Origin: Marchantia polymorpha subsp. ruderalis
Lineage: Eukaryota; Streptophyta; Marchantiopsida; Marchantiales; Marchantiaceae
NCBI GenBank assembly: GCA_037833965.1
Contig: AP031354.1
Coordinates: 17,648,001 to 17,712,000 of the forward strand
Reading direction: 5' to 3'
DNA length: 64,000 bases
Each line of letters starts with the position of its first letter. The first letter of the stretch is position 1. The notes beneath the pieces were generated by a model, which was not told where the DNA came from, made no database searches, and saw only the letters and a list, made by a program, of their open reading frames with translations. This document shows, in pieces, positions 37,901-50,792 of the stretch. Made by a program: the position numbers and the translations under genes.

Positions 37901-40900
37901 CTACACGCCTGCACGGAACCACGCTACACTACACTCCGCGGAACCTGTACTACGTCTCCTGCGCGGCCGGCTGCCGCGCACTAACTCCCTACCCTGCCAA
38001 TCTTCCGCTCGACTGCGCAGTCCCAAACGCTGCAACGCCGCGGACACCTCCACTTCGAGGGCGGACATGGTATCCTGTGCCTTCGACAGAAAGGCATCGA
38101 GCTTCTTTGCTACCTTCCGTCGACTCCTACTGTCGCCTGACAACAACCCGGCTGCGCGCAATTCAAACTCACGCAGTGTGAGTTTCTCCTGCGCCTTCAC
38201 TTCCCAGTGGGCGTAGCTCTTGAGACAGTGGGCGACTCGCCTCGCCGTCTCCACCTTCGTGCGATCCGCCTCCTTCCTGCGATCCTCTTCAATTATCACT
38301 AATTGCGATTCGGCTTCAGCACGTTGCGCTCTCAATTCGCCACACTCTGACTGTAACCTGCGGATTAACTCTTCATCCGCCTGCCGTGCGAGCTGACATT
38401 GTTCCAACAACCGCGTCTGTCGCACGAGCTCCTCTGACAAAATCCGATTCTGGGCCTGCTCAGAAATGAGTGCTTCCTTGACCTTCACCTACTCCTTGGT
38501 GAGCTCGTCCAGTTTCTCATCCTTCATCTTCTCGGAGTGCTTGTAGAATTTCTGATTGAGCTTATACTGACCCCACAAGCATGCATGCTTCTCCTTCAAT
38601 TCCCTCAACTCCTGGTCCACTCTAGCTAATAGCTTGCTGGTGTGGACTTTAGTGCGAGTCCGCCTGCGCACTAACTCGATGTAAGATCCCGGCTGGAGTG
38701 GGTCGGCGTATTTATCGACCTTGCGGTCCAAGTACCTCAGCAACGGAATCACCTCCTCAAAGAGCGCCGCCGCCGGCGCTCCAACAATTTCCTCCTCCTC
38801 CTCCTCGGTGTCTTCTGCTCCTGACATTTCTTCCGTGGAGCCTCCGTCGTCATCATCCGAGTGGAGAATTTCAGTCGCCATTGATTGCGTCGGCGACTGC
38901 CCCGAGTGGGGCTGCACGTCGTCGACGTGTGCTGCCTGCGAAGGCACGGCTGCAGCCTCGCTGCTCGTCGCCAAAATGTCTAAGGCGGAAGACGAATGTA
39001 CCCGCGCGGCATCCCCGTCGCTCGCTTGTTGGTTGTCTACCGCGTCCTCTCTGCCGCCGTCGCCCGCCGCCGAAGGCGATCGAGCGGAGGGTGGCTGCGC
39101 GGGGTTGGATTGCGCATCGCGCATCGAGATTTCATCCCGCGGACAGTCACTCCGCTCCTCCGTCTGTTGCTGCTCCCTTGATCGGTCCGTGGGGGCTGTG
39201 CCCGGCCCGTGCGCAGGCGCAATTGCCGGCGCCTTGTCCGCCGCAGGCGTAGCGCCGCGGACCTCCATCGCCGAAGGCGACATGGCCGGGGGCCGCTCGC
39301 CCGATGTTCCTTGGCCTAAAGGCCCTACCGCCGAAGGCGCATCTATCGGCGGACTTCCCGCCGATGGTGCGGCCTCCGCACGCTCCCTGCTCGTATCTCC
39401 TCGGCTCGAAGGCCCTGGCGCCGAAGGCGCAAATTGCGGCGCGTGGTGCGCCGGAGGGTCTGGCCCCGAGGGCCGGTGTCTCGTAGGCGGTTCTTCCGCC
39501 GGCTCCTTCCCCTTCCTACGTTGGAACAGGGGTGATTCTTGCCTGTGCACAGGCGGCACGTGCGGAGGTGTCCTGTGCACAGGCGACCTTTGCACAGGTG
39601 AGCGCCTGTGCACAGGCGGACTGCTCCTTCCCACGCGTAAGCGTAGATCCACGTCCACTTGTGATCGCCTGTCCGCGGAGGCTCGTCCGTCCGCGGAAAC
39701 TCGTCTGTGCGCAAGCGGAACATCTGTCCGCGTCGCACGTGGTAACTCCGGAGGCCCTTGGCCCGTAGGCGGCCTCTCTCCCGTCGAGGTTGCAGCGTGG
39801 CCCGTCGCTCCTGCGGTCGTCCGCGCTTCCTCATGCCTCTCTGGCGACGCACTTCCTTTCTCCGTCGCAATCGTCGCCGTGTCTGCACTGTCGGCTGGTA
39901 ACACCAGTCTGCGTGCCTTCTGCTTCGGCCGGCTGTATGGCTCGCACAGCGGCCGCGGTCGAATGGGAGCAGAGGGTTCTTGATGCTGCTCCTCTTCAGA
40001 CTCTTCCCTCCATCGCCGCTTCCGCGGCACTCGTGCTGCAGGAGTGTGTCTCCCTTCGTCCCTCCGCCTTGATGGGGTAGAAGTCGGTGACTCCTCTGCA
40101 TCAGTGTCGACCTCATTCTCCCGCACATACTTCCCGGGATGGTCGATGGACAATGGCGGAAAATGTTCAAGCTCCGCCGCTGTCAAACAATTCCGCTGTC
40201 GATAAAAATTGATGAGGAAAGGAGAGAGATGGTTTAGAGTTCCCCCCTTCTCCTCAAACGCGTGCTGTCGCATCACTCTGTGCAGGATGCTCGCCCAGTG
40301 AATTGGAGTTCCCTCGATAACGCACTCCACAAAAGAGACCTGCCACAATGTGATGTAGCAGGCGCGGTGCGGCTGCAGTAATTGCATCAGCGCAGCGGAC
40401 AAAGTCCGGCGAAATCGATCCTTGTAATCACGGGTCCTGTACCCATTCTTGGTAGACCTCCCGGTCTTGAACAGCTCCACAAATTGCGCCTCTTCCTGCT
40501 TGGTCACCTTGATGCTCTCACTGTCGAAAAGGAGATGCCCTGGCATGCCAGCACATCTTCCCAACGCCTGCGCCCAATCTTGGACTGTCCACCGATCAAC
40601 ATGCGGACGCAATCCGCGCGAGGGTGGTCCCTGTGGCTCTAGCCACTCGCACACCATATTCGCACAGATGTAGTTCCATCCCCATAGCAAGAAATCGAGC
40701 TTTCTTGCTATTAAGCGCTCCTCGAAAGCGCGCAGCCCGTTCTGTGGTAGGCGAAGTGGCACCATCCGCAATCTGCTCGGTCTCGTCATTGCGTTCCTGG
40801 GGTTCGCTCGCCCGCTCATTCTACTTCCGCACTGCCCGCGCTTCTTTCTCTCTCGGCAAACTCTAATCGCCCTCAATTCCAAATCACGCGCATTCACTTC

Positions 40901-41041
40901 TCCCTCAATCAACAAGAAATCTCCTGTGCGACGACGTCGAGAACGTTCAGCAGCCAGCAGATGGATGCGCGCAGCGCGCACAAGAGATTGGAATCGCTAA
41001 TTCAAGAATGGGACGTTCTCCGCCGCCCGGTCGAAGGTCAT
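37901..41041 (-). pseudogene. Solo LTR B3: U3 ORF with two nonsense codons
   Basis: The ATG is at 41041. A TAG at 40997-40999 (codon 15, a Ser codon in B2) and a second TAG at 38489-38491 (a Gln codon in B2) interrupt an otherwise open frame ending at 37901-37903. The central 830-codon segment keeps the conserved N-terminal domain and could restart at an internal ATG (MSGRANPRN). The final 195 codons encode the distal coiled coil and Arg-rich tail. Confidence 0.85.
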
Positions 41042-42270
41042 GGTCGGCTCTTGCTCGTGAAGAACGTCTCACTTGATGGCCGCGCCGGCTGTACGCTGGA
41101 ACGGTCTTCGCTCTCACGCGCGGCTTCACGCTCCGCCGTCGTCGATTAAACTCTCACGCTCGAATTGGCGGATTTGAACTCCGCGAGCGTGTTACCCCGC
41201 GGACATGGGGGCGTAGCGCCGAAGGCGAGTTTTCCGCCTTGCGCGGTACACTTGTTCGTACCGCCCCTCGGCCAATCCCCCTCTGCCTTGACGCGTGTGT
41301 CCGCATGTCGGACAAAAGTTCAACTCCTGCCTGTGCGCAGGCGGTAGCCTCGGCGGATTCTCCGCCGGCGCGGAACTTGAACATCCTCCTGTGCACAGGC
41401 GTTCGCCTGTGCGCAGGCGAATTCCGTGCGCGGCGTCGCGCTGGCGCGGAAGGCGTTGACCGTGGTCAGCCGTCTCCGTCCAGTCTGTCCGTTCCTTGTC
41501 TCTTCGTCGGCGCTTCCGCTGCCGCAACTCCGTCCGTCCAAGAGCGCATCCACCCGTCCCGTCCGCATGGTCCGTACCGATTTGATTACGCTGGCGGCTC
41601 TTCCGACGTACGCGGCGCTGCGCTGGCGCGGAAGGCGCCGTACACTTTCTACCTCACAAGGCGCATTTCTAGGGCCCAAGGCGGATTTTCCGCCGACGCC
41701 GAAGCGCCTGTGCGTAGGCGGACTTCGCGCCTCCCCTAACCCTACTTCGCCTGTGCACAGGCGAACGCCTTCGTCCGCGCATAGGACAAAACTTGATTCC
41801 CCCTTCCGCGTAGGCGGAATTCGCGCCGGTGGCGAACTCCTTCCGCCGTAGGCGACCGCCTCCGTTTCTTCCAATAGCGATAACTCCCTAAGTCCTCATC
41901 CGTTCCAAGCGTTCTTGGACTCGTTGGAATCAGTGCGTCGAGCTCTTTCCAACGGGATCCTAACTTGGTCAAGGCGCCCGAGAGTTGACCTAATTACGGA
42001 GGGTTTTCCTACAGCCGCGGACGCAACCTCCGAAGGCGGGTTTTGCGCCTTGCGTCGTAGGGGTCCTAACTGCAAAAATCGCAGGGAGGGTGGTGCCTGT
42101 CCTTACTGCTGCACCCCAAATCCCAGATTCTACAAGATCCCTTGAGAATCCCCGCGATCTTCCGGATTCACTCTGTTTTGATGTACCGAAGGCTATTTAC
42201 AATGCTGCCAGGGTACAGTTTTCCAAAAATGTTTTAATTTCCTCAAAATTGCCAAAAGTGGGATACCACA

Positions 42271-42275
42271 CACCA
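42271..42275. repeat. Target-site duplication of solo LTR B3, right copy (cacca)
   Basis: Same five bases as 36885-36889. Confidence 0.93.
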
Positions 42276-42660
42276 TGTCCACACAAATGTAATTCCATCC
42301 CCACAGCAAGAAATCGAGCTTTCTTGCAATTAGCCGTTCTTCGTAGGCACGCAACCCGTTCTGTGGAAGCCGGAGCGGCAGCATCCGCAATCTGCTCAGC
42401 TTCGACATTGCGTTCTTGAAATTCACTTGCTCGCTAGTTCTCTCTCTGCTCCGCTCGAGCTCCTTGCTCCCTCTGCAAACTCTAATCTCACTTAATTCCA
42501 AATCGCGCGCACTCAATTCTCTCTCAATCAACAAGTAATCCTCCTTGCGGCGATGTCTGGGATGCTTAGCAGCTAGCAGGTGGACGCGCGCAGCTCGCAC
42601 TAGAAAATGAAATCGCGAATTCAAGAATGGGGCGCCCTCCGTCTCCCGATCGAAGGTCAT
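42276..42660 (-). pseudogene. Element C U3 ORF, N-terminal fragment
   Basis: The ATG is at 42660 and the product starts MTFDRETEGAPF, aligning with B2 from the first residue through KLDFLLWGWNYIC, where solo LTR B3 cuts it. It continues in 36163-36889. Many residues differ from B2 while the frame and key blocks are kept, consistent with past coding constraint. Confidence 0.8.
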
Positions 42661-42959
42661 GGTCGGCTCTTGGTCGTGAGGGTCGAATCACTTGATGGCC
42701 GCGCCGGCTCTACGCTAAAACGGTCTCCACTCTCACGCGCGGCTTCACTCTCCGCCGACGCTGATTTAACTCACACGCTCGAATTGGCAAATTTGAACTC
42801 CGCTAGCGTACTACGCCGCGGACATGGGTGGGCAGCGCCGAAGGCGGATTTCTCGCCTTGCGCGCTACACTCGTTCGTACCGCTCCTCGGCCAATCCCCC
42901 TCTGCCGAAGGCGATCGTCCGCGCATCGGACAAAAGTTGAACTCCCGCCTGTGCGTAGG

Positions 42960-42994
42960 CGCAATCCCCGGCGGAGATTCCGCCGGGGATTGCG
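42960..42994. repeat. Perfect 16-bp inverted repeat with 3-base loop in element C U3
   Basis: The left arm CGCAATCCCCGGCGGA (42960-42975), loop gat and right arm 42979-42994 pair without mismatch. It is the longest perfect hairpin I found in the LTRs and sits among shorter GCCGAAGGC-type palindromes. Confidence 0.85.
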
Positions 42995-43874
42995 TAGGCG
43001 GGGAATTCCGTCCGCGTTGCTGCGCTGGCGCGGAAGGCATTGACCGCGGTCAACAGGCTCCGTCCAGTTCTTGTCTCTCCGTTGGCGCTCTCGCCGCCGC
43101 AACTCCGTCCGACCGAAGGCGCATCCATCCGTTCCGTCCGTACAGTCCGCACGGTCCGTACGGATTTTACTACTCCGGTGGTTCCTCGCCCGTCCGCGCT
43201 GCTGGCTGGCGCGGAAGGCACCGTACAATTTCTAACCCCGAAGGCGCATTTCTAGGGCCGAAGGCGGATTTCTCGCCGACGCTAAAGCGCCTGTGCGTAG
43301 GCGGACTTCGCTCGTCCGCTTGTGCAGAGATTTCCTCGCCTGTGCGTAGGCGACATTCGCGGCGGACATCGCGCCTACGTAAAACCCTATTTCGCCTACG
43401 CGTAGGCGAACTGCCTTCGTCCGCGCATAGGACAAAACTTCCCTCGCCTACTCGTAGGCGGAAAACTGAGTATCTTGCGACCTTCATAACTCCCGGAATC
43501 CTCATCCGTTTGTGGCGTTCTTGGGCTCGTCAGAATCAGCGCATCAAGCCCTTTCCAACGAAACCCTAACCAAGTCGAGGTGTTTGGGAATTGACCAATT
43601 TCTGAAGGATTTCTCTAGCGCCGAAGGCGCAGCGCCGAAGGCGGATCTTGCGTCTTGCGCCGAAGGGGTTATACCTTCAGGGCCCGTAGGGAGGGTGGTG
43701 TCCGTCCCCGACGTTGCACCCTACTCCTGGATTCTACGAGTTCTCTCGAGAATCTCTGCGATCTTCCGATTTCACTCTGTTTTGATGCACCAAAGGCTAT
43801 TTACACTGCTGCCGCGGTACAGTTTTCCAAAAATGTTTTAATTTGCTCAAAACTACCAAAAGTGGTGTACCACA

Positions 43875-45550
43875 TTGCTTGCAAATTAAGAGAAACTGTG
43901 CTCTATACATGACTTACGAAATAATTCTGATGCTAAATGCAAGATAACAGTGATATGTGACTTCATATGAACATCTGGTGTAATTGTACATGTAAAGTCA
44001 AATCATTGATATATCTACTGAAATGAAACAAGTCATACTGCCACTTTTGCACTCTGTGCTCATATCACAAATCCAAACATGTCATATGAAAGAGATAAAA
44101 CGCATTGCTCATTTGATAAAATAGTTGAAACGTAAACATTATATTTCATCTCTTTGTCTCTCTTTTTTCTGTTTAAAGCATATTCAGATATAGTTTTGCT
44201 GCAAAATCTTAAAATGTGATTAAATATCTTTCTATTGGATGTGTAGTCTAATTTGCATATTTATTTGATGATACTTCCCATCTTAAAATGTTTAACTCAT
44301 AAACAAGATCTAAAGAATTGTTTCAAACAAGACATGATTGTATAACATTGTTCTTACGATTAACATCTGCTTGTATAACATCTGCTTTAGAGATTTTGGT
44401 TGTACAATTTTTCAAACTTTTTCAGTTGTTTTTAATATTTGGCGCTTTGACTCTTAGTAACTTTTGAATAGATATATCATCAAAATTCATGCATCAAACA
44501 TATTTTTCAAGAAAACAACTCTATTTATGAGGTAAAATGATAGATATTTACAATTTTGTTACTAAAGTTAAAAGAAGAAGGTGATCAAAGTGTCATTAGT
44601 CATTTTTAAAGGTGTATATCAACAAACCCACACACATCAAAGCTTTTGATGCATTTTTTTTTCAAGTTGTAACAACTCTGAAAAGATGAAATGTTGATGG
44701 AAAAAATTATTTTATATATAGAAATTTTTATCAAAAATATAATTTAGATTTTATTATCGTATCAACATACATTCTACAAATGAAACTATGCATGTAAGTT
44801 TTATATCATGGAGTTACTATATATCAAAGATATCCGCATATTGATTCAATCATACAATTTTATCATAGTGTGACAAAAAGAAACTATCATAAAACTTGAT
44901 AATTTTCAATCTTTATTTGCTTTTATTTCCTGAATGACCTCAATCTATTTGAAATATCAAAAGATTTAGAATTTCCTTATTTCAAAATATTATAGATTTT
45001 ATGGACATTATATAAAAAACTGACACCTAGTAGATAGTTTTCAAAATTCCACATACCATTTGAATGATAATCTACATTGAGACTACTGAATGCATTTAGA
45101 TTTCTTGAGTCTTTCACATTTCTATATTTCTTTAAAATTTTGCCTGAGTTTTAAATCTTTTCAGTTGTTCGTCAAATTTCTTTTAATTGTTCTTTATAAC
45201 TGTGACTTTATTTCTTGATAAAACAAAATTTTCTAACAAACCTTAATCATTATCAAATTATTTTTCTTGAATTCATGTTTTGAAAAAAATCCAGATCATA
45301 AATGAATTTTTAAAATTTTTGGTTACTTTTCAAAGAACATTCTTATGTCTTGATTGCCAACAAATCCTTTTGAAAAAGTATAAATGTGTGTATATTCAGG
45401 ACATTAAAATAAAATTAAAATATTTTTTGCAAGTCAAATTTTTGATGATTTATCAAAATTCTGCTAGTTACGATGTCTATGAAACTCATCAGTACTTTCT
45501 TAGATATATAAAGTCAAAATCGTATGATTTGAAATAATAACAAATCTTTT
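43875..45550. repeat. AT-rich dispersed repeat, copy 1
   Basis: From ttgcttgcaaattaagagaaactgtgc onward this stretch is almost colinear with 62322-64000 in the same orientation, with few substitutions and indels. A shorter copy is at 60182-60800. Element C inserted at its left edge. No convincing gene is present. An 85-codon open frame (45280-45537) lacks an ATG. Confidence 0.85.
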
Positions 45551-47550
45551 GTCCAACAAATAGCATCAAAGCTTTTTGACCCAGATTCCTATAACTAATT
45601 TTTTTTTTCCCACGGGTTATGTTTGTATTCTTGTATCATCTATTGATAACATAAGAAATTTCAAGATCATTATTTTTTTGATCTCATTGTATAATTTGTA
45701 AGTTGAAAAAATAATTGATTCCAAAATTCAAAGGAATGTACTTTCAATGGGATAAAGGGGAAATTATTTTTCATTCTGTAAGAATAAAAGTTATCTATAC
45801 AATTTTACACATTATTTAATAAATAAAATAAAATGAACCTTTCATAAATTTATTTAAAAAATTATATAAAATTACAAAAAATCAAATGACATCAATAAAC
45901 TTCAAAATATTTTATTGATTGATAGACGTTTATTAGAATACACAGTTACACTAATCTAGATTGAATTGAAACTATATTTCATGTATAAAAATAAATAATT
46001 AGTATATTCTGAGAATTGTATTTAAATTTTCTAATGTATGCATAAAACATATTTATAATGTATGTATACATAGTTTGATATTTTATCTATTACAATAAGA
46101 GTACGAACTTCATTTTAAATTATCTAGTTAAATTATTTAATATATTAAAAATTTTACTTAGATTTGCAACTCCTTAGTATTGTATGCATTGCGATAGTAT
46201 GCATATATAATACTTCTGTCACAAACGAGTTATATCAATTACATACTATCGCAAATCAATGAAAAACTTTTATCATGCTTCACTGCTGGGATTCCATGGT
46301 GAATTTTGAATCAAATGCCTCTTGAGTGATTCTTCAAGCTTATCATCTTTTACAAAAGACTCAAGTTGAAGAACGCATTCTAGTTAAATATGCAACATTA
46401 TCCCAAAAAGTTAGGTATCACATTCATGTAGTTCAACATGTCATGTATTTAATATGTAATATTTTTCCGAAAAATTGGTTATCACATTCATTCAGTTCAA
46501 CATGTCATGTATTGTCTTGTGGCGAAAGTTTTGAAGATAAGGGTCTTGCTTTTGAAACGATCCAAACAACTTTCTAAAGATCTTCTCAAACTTCGCAGGA
46601 GTGCAACGGAAGCTTTATATCAAAAGCTTGCTTATAGAATGACTTGATGTGTTAAGTACAAGAATCTGACTCTTGAGATATAAACAATTTATCTCTCAAG
46701 CTATAATGTCAATATTATTGTCATCGTCCAGATTTTTTTCAACCATCTTCACAGTCTTTCAAAACTGCAGTTGTAAATATTTCACTGCTTTCATCGTCGT
46801 CATGAACAAATCCTTAATTTTCTTCTTGCCAAACAGAAAAATTTGAAGTTGTGATAGATTGTGCAACTTGGATCACTGAACACTTAATTTTGGTTCTCAT
46901 CAACTTCTAATGTTATTATATGTACCTTCACAAATACATTTTCGATAGAGTTTGATGACATGGATTGTCAAAACTTCGTTGATGTAACTTGGAGCATAGT
47001 AGATGAGTTGGACTTCTGTATTCACAACCAATAGCTTCGTGTCTTAATCTCCTTGCAATTTAGAAATTAATTTAGATTTGCTTCCGCCTATTCCACACCT
47101 TTTTTATATCTCTTTCACTAACATCGTACTCCATCGTACTCTAGCGCTAGAGACTTTTACGAGAGCATACTTTTCCTCTATGGTATCCGATCTCTTGGAC
47201 TCATTGAGTCGTTTCCATTAGGTTTATTTGACATTGCAGCAATGATTCTTCAGAAGTTCCAAGTTCACCGCCTACCGGCTAAATAGGTAGGCTCTATCAT
47301 TCCAGGTTCAAGTTGCTTACTTAATTGGAAGATTATTGGATTCTCCATTTCATTTGGTCAGACTAGAAGTACGGTGAAAGTCCGGAGACTTTGACTCAGC
47401 CCTCCCAGCGAGAGGTTCGTAGGGTCACAGTCGTCGTGTCTCGGAATATTGATCCCACAGCTACTCGTCGGGCCATAGCCAACGCAAGTCTCCAAGTGAC
47501 TTTCAGGAGGAGCACAATCTTCAAAACCTCGTGAGTTGATAATGTAAGCA
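45551..47550. other. AT-rich intergenic DNA, no recognised gene
   Basis: I see no supported coding region. Two imperfect direct repeats (ATCACATTCAT...GTTCAACATGTCATGTATT) lie at about 46420-46455 and 46484-46520. A 46-codon ATG frame at 46507-46647 is too short to call. Confidence 0.5.
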
Positions 47551-47996
47551 CATCGGTCTCCTCCACTAACCTTCTATCAACGAGAAAAATGTAGCGATCA
47601 GTGGGTTCTGTATGATTTAATTTCATTGACAAAGACGAGCATCCTTGCTTACAGACTTGAGACTGTAAACTCATCCCTGAAAGAGAAGAAGAATCGACAT
47701 CATTCACAAGCTTCGGTTCGCTGATCCAGCTGCTCTTCTAAGAAATTGAACATCCTGTTTGACAGCTTGCGAGGCAGTGGCCACATGGTAAATATTTATC
47801 CGCAAGTGAAGATCTCTTCAGCCTACCTTGATGACCGCGGACTCTTCCCAACCACAGCAAAATTAGCATGTTACAATTTCATGAGAGGGAGTGTCGCAGC
47901 TGCTGGACTAGGAGGAAGAGAAGCAAGACGACACCAATCAATCAATCGGGTCGCACTCTGTTCCGGAGAAGCTGGATCAGAAACATCGTGCTGCTG
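47551..47996. repeat. Duplicated segment, copy 1
   Basis: It starts near cggtctcctccactaacc and is nearly identical to 50793-51219. The second copy lacks a short internal stretch and has several point changes. Weak open frames exist on both strands but carry stops in the second copy, so no gene is called. Confidence 0.8.
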
Positions 47997-50440
47997 CTGC
48001 TTCCGTATCGTTTTGTTTTTTTTTCTTCACGCCTCCTCCGTCAATGCTTCTCCTCAAGTCTTCCAGCAAGGGACAGACGGTCAACTTTCCAACCAGTTGA
48101 TGACCATTGACAACTGTATCCTTCGATGCTCCTCTGTCACATCATAGTCCGAAAGAAACCAAAATAAGGCCCCAGAATAAAACTCAGACAACGGAATCCA
48201 CAGCATGAGCACTCTGTAGACACATCCATCACGATTTTGAAGTCTCAGGACGGACGGGTCAGGACCCAGTGGGACTCATACCGATCGTGCTGAGAACTGG
48301 AGAAGATGAGCAATTTCGGATAGGGACATGGGCAGGCGAGACAAGAATACCGATTCGCAGTCCTCCCTTCTTCCCTCGTGCCAGCAAGTCCCATATCCAA
48401 CAAGCTGACTGGGGAGGGATCATGGACCCTTTCCACTTATTCTAATACTTCCAGTGTTGAGTCTAAGGAGTGCACATGAGAGCAGACGATATGATCCTCT
48501 CTGAACGGGTCAAAGGCTCCACGGACGCTGGCACCTCGTAGTGCCCACCTGGTCCTGAAGTCAACTCCCACTTGCCTTCATTCCCAGGTCAAACGCTCCT
48601 CGCTACATGTTCCCCCCTGGACCTGACTGACGCTTGGACCGCTTCTACACATCCACGCGAAACTCACATGAAATATCAGAATTTCGCGCCCAAAATTTCA
48701 TATCTGGCATAAGTTAGGCTTGTTCCCAGGGGACCTTGTTCAGCATCCATACCCACTGTTATGGAAAAGTCGTGGATTCTTGTTCCAAAACGTAAGTGTG
48801 TGGGTGTGTAGGGCATGCCTCATCTGGAGAAAGGTTTATTAATCTCCTCGTATGAATAAGTGTTATCGGTTCTTCAGACAATTACGTCTTTCTTATCGAC
48901 AACCTCAAAAGAGCCGAAGGGAGTACCGTCATGCGTCAGCTCTATGGTCCATCTAGGCTTCGGATGCTATCTGATTCTGCACAGTTTCAACATTCTGTTC
49001 AAGTATTCAAGTCGTTAGATACCTCGAATTCTTAGGCCACCGGTACTTCCTCACCTCAAATTCATCTCGTACAGATGGTAATGGCGTTGGTGTTGTTTTC
49101 TGAATGTACATCTTCAGTTAGGAGTATAACACTACTAGCTGTTTTTACGCGTTATATTCAGCAGGAATATCTGATTTAATTATTCTATAAAAGAAAATTC
49201 AGCTGACATACGTGATTTTATAAGAGTTTTGGAATACTGTACGAATTGGGAAGATACGGATTGGCAGAACCTTTTCAGCTTTTTGTTTCCTTTTGTTGTA
49301 CAAAAGGGCAAGAAGAGGATCTACTGGAGCTAGGGTCAGCAAATCGCTTTGCTCCCTTCAGCTGCGCACCTAAGAGCTTCCTTCGCTATACACGTAGGCC
49401 AGCTCGAGGTAGACCTTCCGGGGGAAACCTTCAAAGTCTTCCATATCGGAGGTGTCAATACTTCCTCGTAATCCAAAGGAATTCGCTGCTCTTCATCATT
49501 TTACAATGATGAAGAGCTTACTCTATAGTGTATCGCTACTTGTAGTGTTCCCGGACAACTTTTTTTCTTTTGGTGCCGGAATTGGCCTCATATCAAGCTC
49601 TAGTAGACGAATTTTCGTTCATATATATAGCAATTATTTCCAAAAGCACATGTTTGTCAACATGTCTTTGTTTGGACATTTTCAGTTGTTTATCATTTAT
49701 CATTATCGTCAAACAGTTTCACTGTTTATCGATTGAAAATCAGCGATGTGTCTCCAGCCGTTGGACACAAGGTTTTAGCATTGCCGTAAGCTACATACAT
49801 GCATCACTAATCTCTCGTTTCTTTAGAAATGCCTGGAGATGCGATGACAGACCGCCCATACTCTGCAGCCTTGTTTGGAAACAGCCGAGTTCATGTCACA
49901 CAGAGTGAATGAGTTTTAACGCTGTTAGCCATCAGTTCGAACGCTGCAAGGTCACAAACTAGTGGGTTGCAATCATGGTGGCTGGAAATGATGAAGAACG
50001 GTATGGAGTAGTATCTGTGGAAATATGGGTGCAATGGATGCCATGCTTAATACACGAGCAACACCTGTGAGCGTGAAGCGCTAAAACTGGGGGCCAAGCT
50101 ATGAATTCTCCACTCGACGAAGATTTCGTCATCATGCGTCTCTGTAAAGACCACGTCCTACTAGAGGAAGAAACAAACTTTTATCTCACACATGTTCGAT
50201 GGGATCAATAATAATTCACCAGTAGTACGGTACGAATTATATCAATAACTTATAAACATGTTCAAACCACGCCAAAATCCTTTGTTTGCAACTTGATATT
50301 GTTCATATTCGTAAAATCCTCCAAAGCTCCGTGGTCCATCTCCTCGGATAGAATATAATTTAATAATATACAACAACCAACCCGGATAATATTCCGGGTA
50401 GAATATAATTTTCATGTATACAACATTTATAGATGTATTG
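47997..50440. other. Intergenic DNA, no recognised gene
   Basis: Mixed composition, with a somewhat GC-richer patch around 48.2-48.7 kb. Open frames are short and resemble no family I know. Confidence 0.45.
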
Positions 50441-50690
50441 TAACATTACATATGAATTTTTATCAAAATTAAATATAGATTTCATTATCATATGAGCATA
50501 CATTCTACAATATTGAACTATGCATATAAGTGTTATCACAAATTATAAATCTTGGAGTTACTATATACTAAAGACACACGCATGTTGATTTAATCTTGAT
50601 ATTAGAGAATCAATTTTATCACAGTGTGGCAAAAAAGATTTAGTGAAAAAATTAACCATTTTCAATTGTTTGAATTAAATTAGAACATAA
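50441..50690. repeat. Diverged copy of part of the AT-rich repeat
   Basis: It resembles about 44715-44900 and 63165-63350, with shared words such as acattctacaa and gaactatgcat and the ggagttactata block. It shows that the AT-rich repeat family is dispersed. Confidence 0.6.
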
Positions 50691-50792
50691 AGTTTTTTAA
50701 AGATTAACAATTTTATTAAATAAACTAGTTAAGACTTGTACTAAAATTTTCTCTTAACAAAATTGTGTAGCAATTAATTGTACTAAATTTAT

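Larger units (their letters stand above)
36890..42270 (-). mobile_element. Solo LTR B3 (5,381 bp)
   Basis: This is a complete B-family LTR in minus orientation with cacca duplications and no internal region. In sense it starts at 42270 (TGTGGTATCCC) and ends at 36890. It carries a broken U3 ORF (41041-37901), a TATA box (37858-37864), a perfect CCAGGC/GCCTGG hairpin (about 37837-37853) and a CA microsatellite near 37088-37107. The stretch 41042-42270 is noncoding palindrome-rich U3. Confidence 0.92.
42276..43874 (-). mobile_element. Element C LTR, 5' (U3) end, into which B and B3 inserted
   Basis: The LTR terminus TGTGGTACACC lies at 43874 in sense, directly next to AT-rich host DNA. The five bases ttgct (43875-43879) are the predicted target duplicate; the partner lies outside the window. 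The sequence is clearly related to B LTRs but more diverged, so C is the oldest layer. The stretch 42661-43874 is noncoding U3 with its own palindromes (CGCCTACGCGTAGGCG at 43393-43408). Whether C is a solo LTR or part of a full element cannot be seen. Confidence 0.85.

Noticed and set aside
45280..45537. 85-codon frame duplicated at 63726-63983
   Set aside because: It begins with TTG, has AT-rich random composition, and is shared only because the whole DNA repeat is shared.
46507..46647. 46-codon ATG frame rich in Lys and Leu
   Set aside because: Too short, no homologous motif, no neighbouring exon; could be chance in AT-rich DNA.
47396..47707. 103-aa minus-strand frame in the duplicated segment
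   Set aside because: It lacks an ATG at its start, the second copy (near 50920) has an in-frame stop, and no domain is recognisable.
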